A stretch of 16,795 nucleotides of DNA from Bacteroidota bacterium (GTDB lineage Bacteria; Bacteroidota; Bacteroidia; UBA8524): contig DQHT01000124.1 in assembly GCA_003531115.1 (NCBI GenBank), positions 1-16,795 on the forward strand, given 5' to 3'. The notes beneath the pieces are model-generated. The model saw only the letters and a program-made list of their open reading frames with translations. It searched no databases and was not told the origin of the DNA. Shown here piece after piece: positions 6,709 to 16,200 of this stretch; positions within the stretch are counted from its first letter, which is position 1; the number at the start of each line of letters is the position of its first letter. The position numbers and the translations under genes were made by a program.

Positions 6709-9700
6709 CTAATCAGCGATAATCTGAAGCGGCCTTCTCCATTCTGACTCACCATCACGGATACGGAAGGTATAGGTTCCTGCTTCCAACGAAAGCGAAA
6801 GCTGACGGGTATAAATTCCGGCCTGGGCCTGTTCGTTTTGCATATAAACCTGTTTTCCGGCGGCATCGAACACCGTGATATTCAGCATACAGGCTTCATT
6901 CAGATCGATCTCCAGCGTAATGGTTCCGGTTGATGGATTTGGATACAGGTTCCAACCCGGTTCGGTAAGGCCGGCTATTCCCACCATAAACTGTTCTGAT
7001 GGCGAAGAAAGATTCGAGCAGCCAAATCCATTCGTAACTTTTACGGTATAGGTTCCGCTTTTGGTCATGGTATGGTTTCGATTGATGGCCGAAGGGATAA
7101 TAATTCCCTCTAAGGTCCACTCATAAAAAGCCCCGACTTCAGAGCATGTAAGCACATTCCCTGCCCTGTTTATGGTCGGTTTTTGAGGCATGGCACTCAC
7201 ATTGATTACCTCACTGGCCGAATTCACACAACCATTGGTATCGGTATACGTGTAGGTTATGGTATGCGCACCAAAATTCGCCAGCAATGGATCAAAAACG
7301 TTGTTATTTACCGAGGTTCCGCTATAGGTTCCTCCAATGGGTGACCCGCCTTGCAGGGTAAATGGCGCCGTATTGATGCAGGTATTTGGTGTGGTCAGGG
7401 TGAGCGTTACTACAGGCTTGTCGAGAATTTCGACCATCACTACATTGGAAACTACCGCTGAACTTTGTGCACAGGAGTCGCTGCTACTTAGTTCACAGGT
7501 TACCGAATCGCCCGCTGTTAAAATCGAAGTGCTGAAAGTCGGGCTGTTCGAACCCACATTAACCCCATTTATTTTCCATTGGTAAACAGGACTGCTACCG
7601 CCATTGGTTGCCGTGGCAGTAAAATCCACCGGGTTGCCAATGCAGGCTGCATTTACATTAGCCACAACCAGAACATCAGGTACTAGCGTAGCACTCACCG
7701 TAATAAAAGCTGCCTTGATCTCACTATCCGAACCAATACCATTGGTAGCCGTTAGGGTAACCTGATAGGTGCCGGGAGCGGTAAAGCGTACAACAGGATT
7801 TCGGGAGGTATCCCCCGTTCCGTCTTCATACACGACCGTATTCGGACTAAAACTCCATAACCAGGATGTAGGGTCAAAAGCAGAAGCATCTGTGAAGAAG
7901 ACCTTTTGTGGTTCGCAGGTGGTTTGGGAGGATACACTGAAGTCGGCCGCAGGTTTTTGAGCAGCAAAAGCATTAGAAGAAAACAAACCTCTTCCATGCG
8001 TGGCTGCAATGACTACCTGGTCGGAAGCTCTTAATTGCAGCATATCTACCCGGGTATTGGCCAATCCGGCATTACTTCCTGACCATACAACGGTGCCTGC
8101 CAAAATATCCGTTGTCGACCAAACTCCAAGATCGGTAGCAAGGATCACCTCACTGCGGTTATTCGGGTTAAACAAGGCCCAGCGCACCGGCATATTGGGT
8201 AGGTTCCCTTCCTTATTTACCCAGTTTGAACCTCCGTCATCCGTATACCAAACCGAGATCACACCGTAATTGAAATAAGTTACCAGAAGTTCATTGTCAT
8301 TGGCTCCGATCTCAATACAGGAAACTGTTCCCGCAGGCAAAGAAGCGCCCGTTATATCCGTAACACTATGGGAGCCATTGGCCGAAGTAACTTTAAAAAT
8401 TTCTCCCACATCGCTTCCGATAAAAATGGTGCTGCTGTATGGCGAAGCGCGAATATGACTGGCCTCATCGGTCATCCCGGTAATGGTCATTGTTTCCGGT
8501 GTTGCCGGAGAGCCTGTTATATTTCGTATGCGGTAGATCTCTCCTACTCCTTTTCCGGAATACAGCACATTATCGCCATCATGGTAATCAGCCGGGTTGA
8601 TAAACTTACCGGTATTGTCGTCTTCGACCAGGCTAGCAGGAAAAGTTTGTCCGGTATTGGTCGACTTATAGAAATTGTTGTAAACATAGGAACAAATGGC
8701 CACTGTCGGGTCGCTTTGGTCAATGAAACAATACCCTCCATCGCCACCATAAACTTCAGTTGTTGAATTTATGCCGGCAGTACTGTACCGTTGCGTTCCA
8801 TTGTCCTGAGAACCGGCCAGATAAACATTGGAGCCGCTGCTTGGATAAATAGCACATGAATAATATTGGGTTACGTTGTAACCCTTGTTCCTTGGAGCGA
8901 TAACGTCTGAAAAGCCGGAAGAACTCAGGGCGGAGGTATAATACACCCCACCGTCATTTCCATTTATCAGGATGCTTGAACTACCAGGTTTAAAGCGAAT
9001 CGCATGATGGTCGGCATGGACTTCGGAACAGGAAAGGTTGGCTAAATTGTTATTATTTGACCATTTGGAGATCTGGTTCCAACTTCCTGCGCCGTTGGTG
9101 GAGCGAAAGAGGTCGATCCCGCCAACGATCACGATATCCGGGTTATTGGGATCCACTGCGATAACCAGGTCATACCAGGCTTGTCCCCGGGTAAAATCCG
9201 TGCTTGGTATTCCGTTGTCGGCATCGCTGGGCTCTGTTTTCGCTACCCAGTTGCTTCCATAATCCCCCGTGCGGATGAGCGCTTCGCACTGGTTGCTGCT
9301 TTCCACAAGGGCATATACCACATTCGAATCTGATGGCGCACAGGCTATTGAAACACGGCCGTAGCTGTTCCCAACACTGGTGCTGCTGGAAATGCTCCAA
9401 TTCGTTCCATTGTCAGAATAAAAAACACGCCCTCCTCCTTTGTCGGTAGCGGAGTAGGGGCTTGGTTTACTTCCGGCCCAAATCCTTCCATTCGCCCCTA
9501 TTTCCAGATCTGCTGCGATCATTTTGATCGTTTCGCCGGGTACACTTGGCGAAACATTGGTAAAGGATGCTCCGCCATTGTTGGAGCGGCGTATCCCGGC
9601 ATTGGCAAGTCCGTGGAAATCGCCGGCATGATAACGTCCATCTACCGCTGCATACACTACACCATCTGATCCTCCTTCGTCGCGAACAACGATATCATTG

Positions 9701-10395
9701 ACAAAATAAAAACCGGTAGTAGCGCCCAATTGGGACCAATTTGTTCCTCCATCCGTTGATTTAAATATTCCGGCGCCTCTCGCTCCGGTTGATCCCCCGG
9801 CGGTGAAACCTTCTCCGGTTCCCACATACATAATTTGCGTATTCACGGGGTCGAATGCGATGCAGGTAATGGCAATATTGCTCCAAAAATCATTGACTTT
9901 GGTCCAGCTTGAGGTAGGGGAGGAAATGTCGTTGTTGTACCAGAGTCCGCCATTCACCCCTCCTGCCCATACTTTTAATCCGGTTTGGCTATTGGGGTCC
10001 CAGGCCAATCCGCGGGTTCTGCCTCCAACATTGTCGGGTCCGCGTTCTACCCATGGAGATTGGGCTGCTCCCGGGGCCAGTCCATAACCATGTCCGCCAA
10101 AAACTTCCATGTCGGCCATGATACCCACTAAAACTTCGGGAGTAGGCCTGCCCAACGCCGGATCCATCGTTCTTAAAAAATCCTGTTCCCAGGCCCTGTC
10201 GGGTGCTGCCCGTTTTCCCGCTGCCGGTCTTTTGTCAAAATCTTCGTGACTTCTTTGGGCATAGGCATGTTCTTTTAATTTCTGTCGTAGGGCTTCCCGT
10301 TCTGTTTTTATCGGGTCTTCCTGTAAAAGGACGTAGCCCGTCCAGGCTGAAGCCACCATTGTCAGGCTCAAAGCTGCGTAATAAATATTTTTCAT
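6709..10395 (-). CDS. T9SS-secreted sortilin/BNR-type beta-propeller protein with PKD and Ig-like domains
   Basis: This is a 1,228-residue secreted protein. An N-terminal hydrophobic segment (about residues 4-25) serves as the export signal. A charged pro-region follows, and then the family opening WVERGPDNVGGRTRGLAW near residue 95. A long propeller reaches to about 800. It carries many Asp-box (BNR) turns such as KSTDGGTNW, RSNNGGASF, RTGDYGSNW and YTDDGGSNW, and closes with VIAATHGRGLF. A PKD domain lies at about 815-905 (SWLWSF, PGTYQVTLTATNG). Ig-like/SprB-like modules follow to about 1145, including YQWKINGV and YEWTLEG. The T9SS type A sorting domain begins LYPNPSTGTITLEI near 1152 and runs to the end. 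The product should cross the outer membrane by the Por system and be anchored at the surface or released. No catalytic site is recognisable; a binding or adhesion role is an inference. The start ATG lies three bases after the lipoprotein stop. Confidence 0.93.
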   Translation of the reverse strand: MKNIYYAALSLTMVASAWTGYVLLQEDPIKTEREALRQKLKEHAYAQRSHEDFDKRPAAGKRAAPDRAWEQDFLRTMDPALGRPTPEVLVGIMADMEVFGGHGYGLAPGAAQSPWVERGPDNVGGRTRGLAWDPNSQTGLKVWAGGVNGGLWYNNDISSPTSSWTKVNDFWSNIAITCIAFDPVNTQIMYVGTGEGFTAGGSTGARGAGIFKSTDGGTNWSQLGATTGFYFVNDIVVRDEGGSDGVVYAAVDGRYHAGDFHGLANAGIRRSNNGGASFTNVSPSVPGETIKMIAADLEIGANGRIWAGSKPSPYSATDKGGGRVFYSDNGTNWSISSSTSVGNSYGRVSIACAPSDSNVVYALVESSNQCEALIRTGDYGSNWVAKTEPSDADNGIPSTDFTRGQAWYDLVIAVDPNNPDIVIVGGIDLFRSTNGAGSWNQISKWSNNNNLANLSCSEVHADHHAIRFKPGSSSILINGNDGGVYYTSALSSSGFSDVIAPRNKGYNVTQYYSCAIYPSSGSNVYLAGSQDNGTQRYSTAGINSTTEVYGGDGGYCFIDQSDPTVAICSYVYNNFYKSTNTGQTFPASLVEDDNTGKFINPADYHDGDNVLYSGKGVGEIYRIRNITGSPATPETMTITGMTDEASHIRASPYSSTIFIGSDVGEIFKVTSANGSHSVTDITGASLPAGTVSCIEIGANDNELLVTYFNYGVISVWYTDDGGSNWVNKEGNLPNMPVRWALFNPNNRSEVILATDLGVWSTTDILAGTVVWSGSNAGLANTRVDMLQLRASDQVVIAATHGRGLFSSNAFAAQKPAADFSVSSQTTCEPQKVFFTDASAFDPTSWLWSFSPNTVVYEDGTGDTSRNPVVRFTAPGTYQVTLTATNGIGSDSEIKAAFITVSATLVPDVLVVANVNAACIGNPVDFTATATNGGSSPVYQWKINGVNVGSNSPTFSTSILTAGDSVTCELSSSDSCAQSSAVVSNVVMVEILDKPVVTLTLTTPNTCINTAPFTLQGGSPIGGTYSGTSVNNNVFDPLLANFGAHTITYTYTDTNGCVNSASEVINVSAMPQKPTINRAGNVLTCSEVGAFYEWTLEGIIIPSAINRNHTMTKSGTYTVKVTNGFGCSNLSSPSEQFMVGIAGLTEPGWNLYPNPSTGTITLEIDLNEACMLNITVFDAAGKQVYMQNEQAQAGIYTRQLSLSLEAGTYTFRIRDGESEWRRPLQIIAD

Positions 10396-10398
10396 AGG

Positions 10399-10869
10399 TT
10401 AATCTGAAAGGGATTCGAAGTGGGTGATCGGAATAGAATAGGGCTTTTTGTCATAATGAAAAAAAAGCGTGGCCGGAAGGTAATCTGAAAAGTATAAAAC
10501 AGGATCAGCGCTAATAACTGTTGGCTCCGGTATCTTCCCTGGTTCGGGTTCCTGTTCGGCAACAAAATAATTTCCTTCAACTACCGGTTTTTTTTCTTGT
10601 TCCGTCCAGGTCGAAGGGATTTTATTGCCGTTGACGATCAGGGAGTCTAATTCAAAAACAAGGCTGTTCAGGGAATCGGGTTGTTTAAAATAAACATGAA
10701 AGAGTACTCCTCTGCCCTTTCCTAATGCTGCAACATAACGTTGTGCCGTAGCATTGAGCTTAAATTCCGGCTCAGCGACAGGAACCACCAGCCGTGTATT
10801 TCGACATGAAATAACTGCCAAAGTGCTACATAAAAGCAATAGGCAGCGTACAAACGAGGCATTCCTCAT
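10399..10869 (-). CDS. Small putative outer-membrane lipoprotein, unknown function
   Basis: I do not recognise a family. From ATG 10869 the protein has 156 residues and a lipoprotein signal: MRNASF, a hydrophobic core, then the lipobox VISC with Cys22 as the lipidation site. An in-frame TTG at 10905 would add 12 polar residues before the signal and overlaps the likely promoter, so I reject it. The mature part is beta-rich. It has a segment on naming or sizing of strands (SLVFELDSLIVNGNKIP), an acidic proline-rich stretch (EQEPEPGKIPEPTV) and an aromatic C-terminal half (YFSDYLPATLFFHYDKKPY). Its stop is three bases before the start of the large T9SS-secreted propeller protein, so the two are co-expressed. 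A role in handling or anchoring that protein is an inference. Confidence 0.8.
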   Translation of the reverse strand: MRNASFVRCLLLLCSTLAVISCRNTRLVVPVAEPEFKLNATAQRYVAALGKGRGVLFHVYFKQPDSLNSLVFELDSLIVNGNKIPSTWTEQEKKPVVEGNYFVAEQEPEPGKIPEPTVISADPVLYFSDYLPATLFFHYDKKPYSIPITHFESLSD

Positions 10870-10896
10870 CAGCTTGTTTTGGTTTTTTGGTTTTCC

Positions 10897-10904
10897 CAAA
10901 TGCA
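10897..10904 (-). promoter_or_regulatory. Weak candidate -7 box for the lipoprotein-propeller operon
   Basis: Read on the minus strand this is TGCATTTG, matching TAnnTTTG except at the second base. It lies 27 bases before the ATG at 10869, and the leader between is A-rich with a repeated ACCAAAA, a usual feature of Bacteroidota translation starts. No well-spaced -33 TTG is seen. I see no terminator between the receiver gene and this point, so read-through from upstream is possible. Confidence 0.3.
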
Positions 10905-10955
10905 AGTACCGCTAATTTTCTGAAAGGTTCAAGCAGAAAAATGAAACTTTATGGC

Positions 10956-11363
10956 TTAAACTACAGGATCTGAATATTTGGCAACCAGTTGTTTGAGTTT
11001 TTCCGAGGTGACGGGCTTATAGACAAACTCCTTTACAAAGGGGAACTTTTTTGCCCTTTTTATATCTGCCATATCGATGGAGGAACTTATTATAAAAACG
11101 AGCTGTCCTTCCTGGTTCAGTTCCCGGCCGAAGTGTTCCAAAAACTGCCAACCATCCATAACAGGCATGTTCAGATCCACAAGAATCAGATCCGGCAGAC
11201 TATTGTGCTCTTCATGATAGCCTCTCAATCCTTCGAGCGCCAGTTTACCGTTTGGGTAATGAATAAACTCGTCACCCAGATGCGCAATTTTTAAAAACCG
11301 CTGCAACCCGAATACAAAGATCGGGTCATCATCGATGATGCAAACTTTATGGATCTCCTGCAT
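10956..11363 (-). CDS. Stand-alone response regulator receiver protein
   Basis: This 135-residue protein is one complete receiver domain with no output domain. The acidic pocket is Asp11-Asp13 (CIIDDDP), the phospho-acceptor is Asp63 in ILVDLNMPVMDGW, the switch Ser lies in ISSS (93-95), and the conserved Lys is Lys116 in YKPV. All active-site residues are present. The start ATG at 11363 lies inside the end of the kinase gene (17-base overlap), so the kinase is its evident partner and translation is probably coupled. Without a DNA-binding domain it must act by protein contact or as a phosphate carrier, as many Bacteroidota single-domain receivers do. The gene ends with TAA, and no clear terminator follows. 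Confidence 0.95.
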   Translation of the reverse strand: MQEIHKVCIIDDDPIFVFGLQRFLKIAHLGDEFIHYPNGKLALEGLRGYHEEHNSLPDLILVDLNMPVMDGWQFLEHFGRELNQEGQLVFIISSSIDMADIKRAKKFPFVKEFVYKPVTSEKLKQLVAKYSDPVV

Positions 11364-13230
11364 TTAAAAAATATACGTTAAATGTTGTTCCTACATTCAC
11401 CTGACTATCTACTTCGATCTTACCCTTTATGGCTTCGACCTGGTTTTTTGTCAAAAATAAACCTACCCCTCTGGCATCATCATTCCCGTGAAAGGTTTTG
11501 TACATTCCGAATAATTTGGCGCCGTGAAGGTTAAGATCTATCCCCAGTCCATTGTCCCGGATCCGGAGTATTAAATAAGGATCGCTTTTTATCGCTGAGA
11601 GATGGATTTTTGGTTTTCTTTCGGGTGAACGGTATTTGATGGCATTGGTCAGGAAGTTGATCAAAATACTATCCAGATAGGCGGGTAATCCTTTGATCAA
11701 ACATCCCTGAGGGATCTTATTCTCAATCTCAACTCCTGCGTCTAAAATTTTGGCATTCAGTACATTGAGTGCGTTTTTTACAAAAGTATTCAGGTCAAGA
11801 TCATCCATTTCTTCAAACTGATGGGAATTGAATGTAACCACCTCATTCAAATGAGAGATCGTTTCCTGAAGGCCTTCCGTAGACTGCTGCAAAAGGGGGA
11901 AAAAATCGTTGTCGGCCGACTCCGGCACTTCCAGTTTTATCAGGTCGAGTAACATGGAAAAATTCCCAACATGCGAACGGAGATTATGCGAAACGATATG
12001 GGCAAAATTAAGCAACCTGTCATTTTGTTCCCGGGTTACAGCCAACAGTGAGGCGACCTCCAAATGGGCTTGTTTTTCCCGGGTGATATCGTTGATCTGT
12101 GCTATAAAATGTAGCGGTATACCCGCACTGTCCCGAACCAGGGAAACTGCGAGTATCGTCCATACGATACTTCCGTTTTTGTGAATATTGCGTTTTTCAA
12201 GTTGATAAGACTCCCGTTTGCCTTCTATTAATTCCATTCCAAATTGGACATCCCTTTCCACATCATCCGGATGGGTGATTTCAGCGAAACTCTTTTGTAA
12301 AAGTTCCTCCTCTGTATAGCCCAATATTTCACATAATCTCAGGTTTACCATTAACCAGTTTCCTTCAGGACTGATCAATGCCATGCCATTCGGTGCATTT
12401 TCAAAGGTATTCCTGAATTGTTGTTCCTTGAGAACCAATTCCGAATGCATGCGGTTTTTTTCAGTAATGTCCTGTACAAGTCCATATACCCTTTTACAGG
12501 TGCCGTTTTCCAATTCGGGTATACCTATTGCGCGCACCCATTTTTCTGTTCCCTTCCCGGTTACAAGTTGGCATTCCTTATCGAAAGACTTACCGGTTTC
12601 GATGGCAGCATTTATTGCTCGAATTACAGATGAACGACTTGGCCCTTCTTTATAAAGTTCGATTCCTTTATTCAAGGGGATGTCTCCCTCCTCTTCCCAT
12701 TCAATGATCTCTCTGGTGATTCGGCTCACTTTTGCATAGAGGGTATCGAGGTTCAACTCCCAGGTGCCAATCCTGGCTACCTCATTTGATTTATCAAGCA
12801 GGTTATTATAATGGAGCAGCAGTTCTTCGCGCTCCTTTCTATATGTAATATCAAGATGCGAACCCATGAGCCACTCAGGTTCACCCTTTTTGTTGCGGCT
12901 CACAATTTTCCCCTTGTCGAGCATCCAAACCCATTTCCCGTTTCGATGCCTCAGGCGGGTTTCGCATTCATAAAATTCGGTTTCCCCTTTCAGGTGCCTT
13001 TCTATGGCCTGGTCGGATCGCACACGGTCATCAGGATGAACAAAACGTAACCAGGTTTCGCTGTTAACCGGTTGGAGTTCCGGGAGGCTGTAGCCGATCA
13101 AATTTGCCCAACGTTCATTGATCCTGATCTCACCGGTTTGCACATTCCACTCCCAGGTACCGATCTCTGTACTTTCAAGCAATTGCTCGTAGCGTTGGAT
13201 ACGTTCAACAAGGTCGGAAACTCCGTGCAT
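11347..13230 (-). CDS. Soluble three-PAS sensor histidine kinase
   Basis: This 627-residue protein has no membrane segment, so it should sense cytosolic signals. Three PAS/PAC modules run at about 8-135 (GTWEWNVQTGEIRINERW, ending DITYRKERE), 140-262 (GTWELNLDTLYAK, ending DITEKNR) and 268-390 (FRNTFENAPNGMALIS, ending DITREKQ). The first and third look like PAS_3/PAS_4 folds. The dimerisation helix follows with His415 in SHNLRSH, the H-box type common in Bacteroidota where Asn replaces the usual acidic residue after His. The ATPase domain has the N-box (NFLTNAIKYR, about 525), the G1 box (RDNGLGID, about 560) and GVGLFLTKNQVEAIKGKIEV (about 590). It overlaps the receiver gene by 17 bases. 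A perfect -7 box lies upstream of the start, separating it from icmF, which ends 56 bases earlier. Ligand is unknown. Confidence 0.95.
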   Translation of the reverse strand: MHGVSDLVERIQRYEQLLESTEIGTWEWNVQTGEIRINERWANLIGYSLPELQPVNSETWLRFVHPDDRVRSDQAIERHLKGETEFYECETRLRHRNGKWVWMLDKGKIVSRNKKGEPEWLMGSHLDITYRKEREELLLHYNNLLDKSNEVARIGTWELNLDTLYAKVSRITREIIEWEEEGDIPLNKGIELYKEGPSRSSVIRAINAAIETGKSFDKECQLVTGKGTEKWVRAIGIPELENGTCKRVYGLVQDITEKNRMHSELVLKEQQFRNTFENAPNGMALISPEGNWLMVNLRLCEILGYTEEELLQKSFAEITHPDDVERDVQFGMELIEGKRESYQLEKRNIHKNGSIVWTILAVSLVRDSAGIPLHFIAQINDITREKQAHLEVASLLAVTREQNDRLLNFAHIVSHNLRSHVGNFSMLLDLIKLEVPESADNDFFPLLQQSTEGLQETISHLNEVVTFNSHQFEEMDDLDLNTFVKNALNVLNAKILDAGVEIENKIPQGCLIKGLPAYLDSILINFLTNAIKYRSPERKPKIHLSAIKSDPYLILRIRDNGLGIDLNLHGAKLFGMYKTFHGNDDARGVGLFLTKNQVEAIKGKIEVDSQVNVGTTFNVYFLNAGDP

Positions 13231-13254
13231 AGAGGACTAGTTCTCTCAAATATA
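13231..13254 (-). promoter_or_regulatory. Promoter -7 box and leader palindrome of the kinase-receiver operon
   Basis: On the minus strand TATATTTG (13247-13254) matches the TAnnTTTG consensus exactly. The 16 bases between it and the ATG (13231-13246, AGAGGACTAGTTCTCT on the plus strand) form an inverted repeat broken by a single G/T pair. It therefore spans the expected transcription start. No TTG is visible at -33, so the promoter may be weak or activator-dependent. Confidence 0.45.
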
Positions 13255-13286
13255 AGCGATTGAACGGAATTCCCGAGCGAATCCGC

Positions 13287-16200
13287 TCACATATTCCTTC
13301 TGTATTGCCCTCCCACTTCAAAAAGGGCTTCTGTAATTTGTCCCAGCGAGCAGTATTTAACCGCATCCATCAACTGGGCAAAAATATTCCGGTTATTGAT
13401 GGCTGCTTCCTGCAACAGGCGCAATTGTTTCGGACAATCCTCCTTGTTTCCATCCTGCAGGGCCTTTACCATGGTGATCTGATATTCCTTTTCTTCAGCT
13501 GTTGAACGGATCACTTCCCGTGGCAAAATCGTTGGCGATCCTTTGCTGCTCAGGAAGGTATTCACCCCGATGATGGGTAGTTCTCCATTGTGTTTCAGGG
13601 TTTCGTAATACAGGCTTTCTTCCTGGATCTGGTTACGTTGGTACATGGTTTCCATGGCCCCCAATACCCCGCCCCTTTCCGTGATCCGGTCGAATTCAAG
13701 CAATACGGCTTCTTCAACGAGGTCGGTCAGTTCTTCTATAATAAATGATCCCTGAAGTGGGTTTTCGTTTTTAGCCAGTCCCAATTCCCTGTTGATGATC
13801 AATTGAATAGCCATGGCCCTTCGAACCGACTCTTCAGTCGGGGTAGTAATGGCTTCGTCGTAAGCATTGGTATGAAGCGAATTGCAATTGTCGTAGATCG
13901 CATACAGCGCCTGCAAACTGGTACGGATATCGTTAAAGTCGATCTCCTGGGCATGAAGCGAACGTCCGGAGGTTTGAATATGGTATTTCAGCATTTGCGA
14001 ACGCTCGTTAGCACCATACTTATTTTTCATGGCCTTGGCCCAAATTCTCCGGGCAACGCGTCCAATTACGGCATATTCAGCGTCGGTTCCATTACTGAAG
14101 AAGAAGCTCAGGTTTGGGGCAAATTCATTGATATCCATACCCCGGCTCAGGTAATATTCCACGTAGGTGAATCCATTCGCCAAAGTAAAAGCCAGTTGGG
14201 TAATGGGGTTTGCTCCGGCTTCCGCAATATGGTAGCCACTGATCGAAACCGAATAAAAATTCCTGACTTTGTTTTCGATAAAATACTCCTGAACATCGCC
14301 CATAACCCGAAGCGAAAATTCAGTGGAAAAGATGCAGGTATTTTGAGCCTGATCTTCTTTCAGGATATCCGCCTGCACCGTTCCCCTAACCTGGGTAAGG
14401 GTTTCCCTTTTTATGTTTTCATAGATCTCGGCGGGCAGAACCTGATCTCCGGTAACACCCAACAGCATCAAACCGAGACCATTATTTCCTTTCGGAAGAT
14501 CTCCCTGATAGGCTGGCCGCTCTACCCCTTTTGCCTTATAAATCGCCTTGATCTTCGCTTCAACTTCAGCCTCGAGCCCTTTGGCCTTGATGTATTTTTC
14601 ACATTGTTGATCAATGGCCGCATTCATAAAAAAGGCCGTTAACATGGCTGCAGGACCGTTGATGGTCATCGAAACAGATGTTTTCGGATCGGCAAGATCA
14701 AACCCGGAATAGAGTTTTTTGGCATCATCCAGACAACAAATGCTCACCCCCGAATTGCCCACTTTGCCATAAATATCCGGACGGTATGCCGGATCATGGC
14801 CATATAAAGTAACCGAGTCGAATGCCGTGGAAAGCCTTTTGGCCGGCATTCCCAACGAAACATAATGAAAGCGTTTATTCGTACGCTCAGGACCACCCTC
14901 GCCGGCAAACATGCGGGTTGGGTCTTCCCCTTCACGTTTGAAGGGATAAATTCCGGCTGTGTAAGGAAATTCACCCGGGAAGGCCTCCTGCAGGTTCCAG
15001 CGCAATACATCGCCCCAGGAACGGAAATTTGGAACGGCTACCTTTGGAACCTGGGTATGCGAAAGTGACTCACTATGGGTCTTTACCTTTATCTCTTTGT
15101 CGCGTACCCTGAAGATGAAATATTCGTCACGGTAATTCTGACATTTACGTGCCCACTCATCAATAATTTTTTTATTTCTCGGATCGAAATCGAGCTGTAC
15201 CAAGGCGATCTGTTCGTCAAGCCCTTTCACCAACCTGTCTTTGTCATCGATCTTCGAAGTACTGATCTGCTCTTTGCTCAGGGTGAGGGCGTATAGTTGA
15301 TCAGCAAGCTTAGACTGCGCTTCCACCCAGGCATCATATTGGCGGTTGTTTTCTGAAATTTCTGAAAGGTAGCGGGTTCGTGCAGGAGGTATGATGAAAA
15401 TTTTCTCCGACATCTCATCCGTGATCTGAAAAGAGGATTTCAGGGCCTCACGCCCCGTCTTTTCCACGATCTTATCCATCACCGCCTTGTACAGCGCATT
15501 CATTCCCGGATCGTTGAACTGAGACGCGATGGTGCCAAAAACCGGAAGGTCTTCGTCTTTGGCTTCCCACAGTCCGTGATTCCGTTTGTATTGTTTTTTT
15601 ACATCCCTCAACGCGTCAAGAGCCCCGCGTTTATCAAATTTGTTGATAGCGATCATATCGGCAAAATCGAGCATGTCGATTTTCTCCAACTGGGTGGCCG
15701 CACCGTACTCAGGAGTCATTACATACAGAGCCACATCGCTATGGTCCATAATTTCGGTATCGCTTTGTCCGATGCCCGAGGTTTCAAGGATTACCAGATC
15801 ATAACCCGCTGCCCGAACGATATCTATTGTTTCTTTAACATGTTTGCTGAGTGCGAGATTGCTTTGCCGGGTTGCCAGTGAGCGCATATACACCCGGTCG
15901 TTGCGAATGGCATTCATCCTGATCCTGTCGCCCAATAAGGCTCCTCCTGTTTTTCGTTTGGATGGATCAACGGAAACAATGGCGATGGATTTGTCCTTAA
16001 AATCGATCAAAAAACGACGCACGAGCTCATCCACCAGGGAAGATTTTCCTGAGCCCCCGGTTCCGGTAATTCCCAGAATTGGGGCGGCATCGCTCAGGTA
16101 TTTTTCCAACTCGGCATGCACTTTTACAAACTCTTCCGGATAATTTTCAGCTGAAGAAATAAGTTTTGCGATCGCCTTTGGATCTTTATTCCGGATATGT

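Noticed and set aside
10903..10905. TTG as the start of the lipoprotein
   Set aside because: It would put 12 polar residues ahead of the signal peptide and overlaps the candidate promoter.
13275..13288. Hairpin GAGCG-aatc-CGCTC at the icmF stop as a terminator
   Set aside because: The stem is only 5 bp and no T-run follows on the minus strand, so termination is not supported.
13803..14642. Long open frame on the plus strand (279 codons)
   Set aside because: It lies wholly antisense to the conserved mutase domain of icmF, and its translation resembles no protein; it is a shadow of codon bias.
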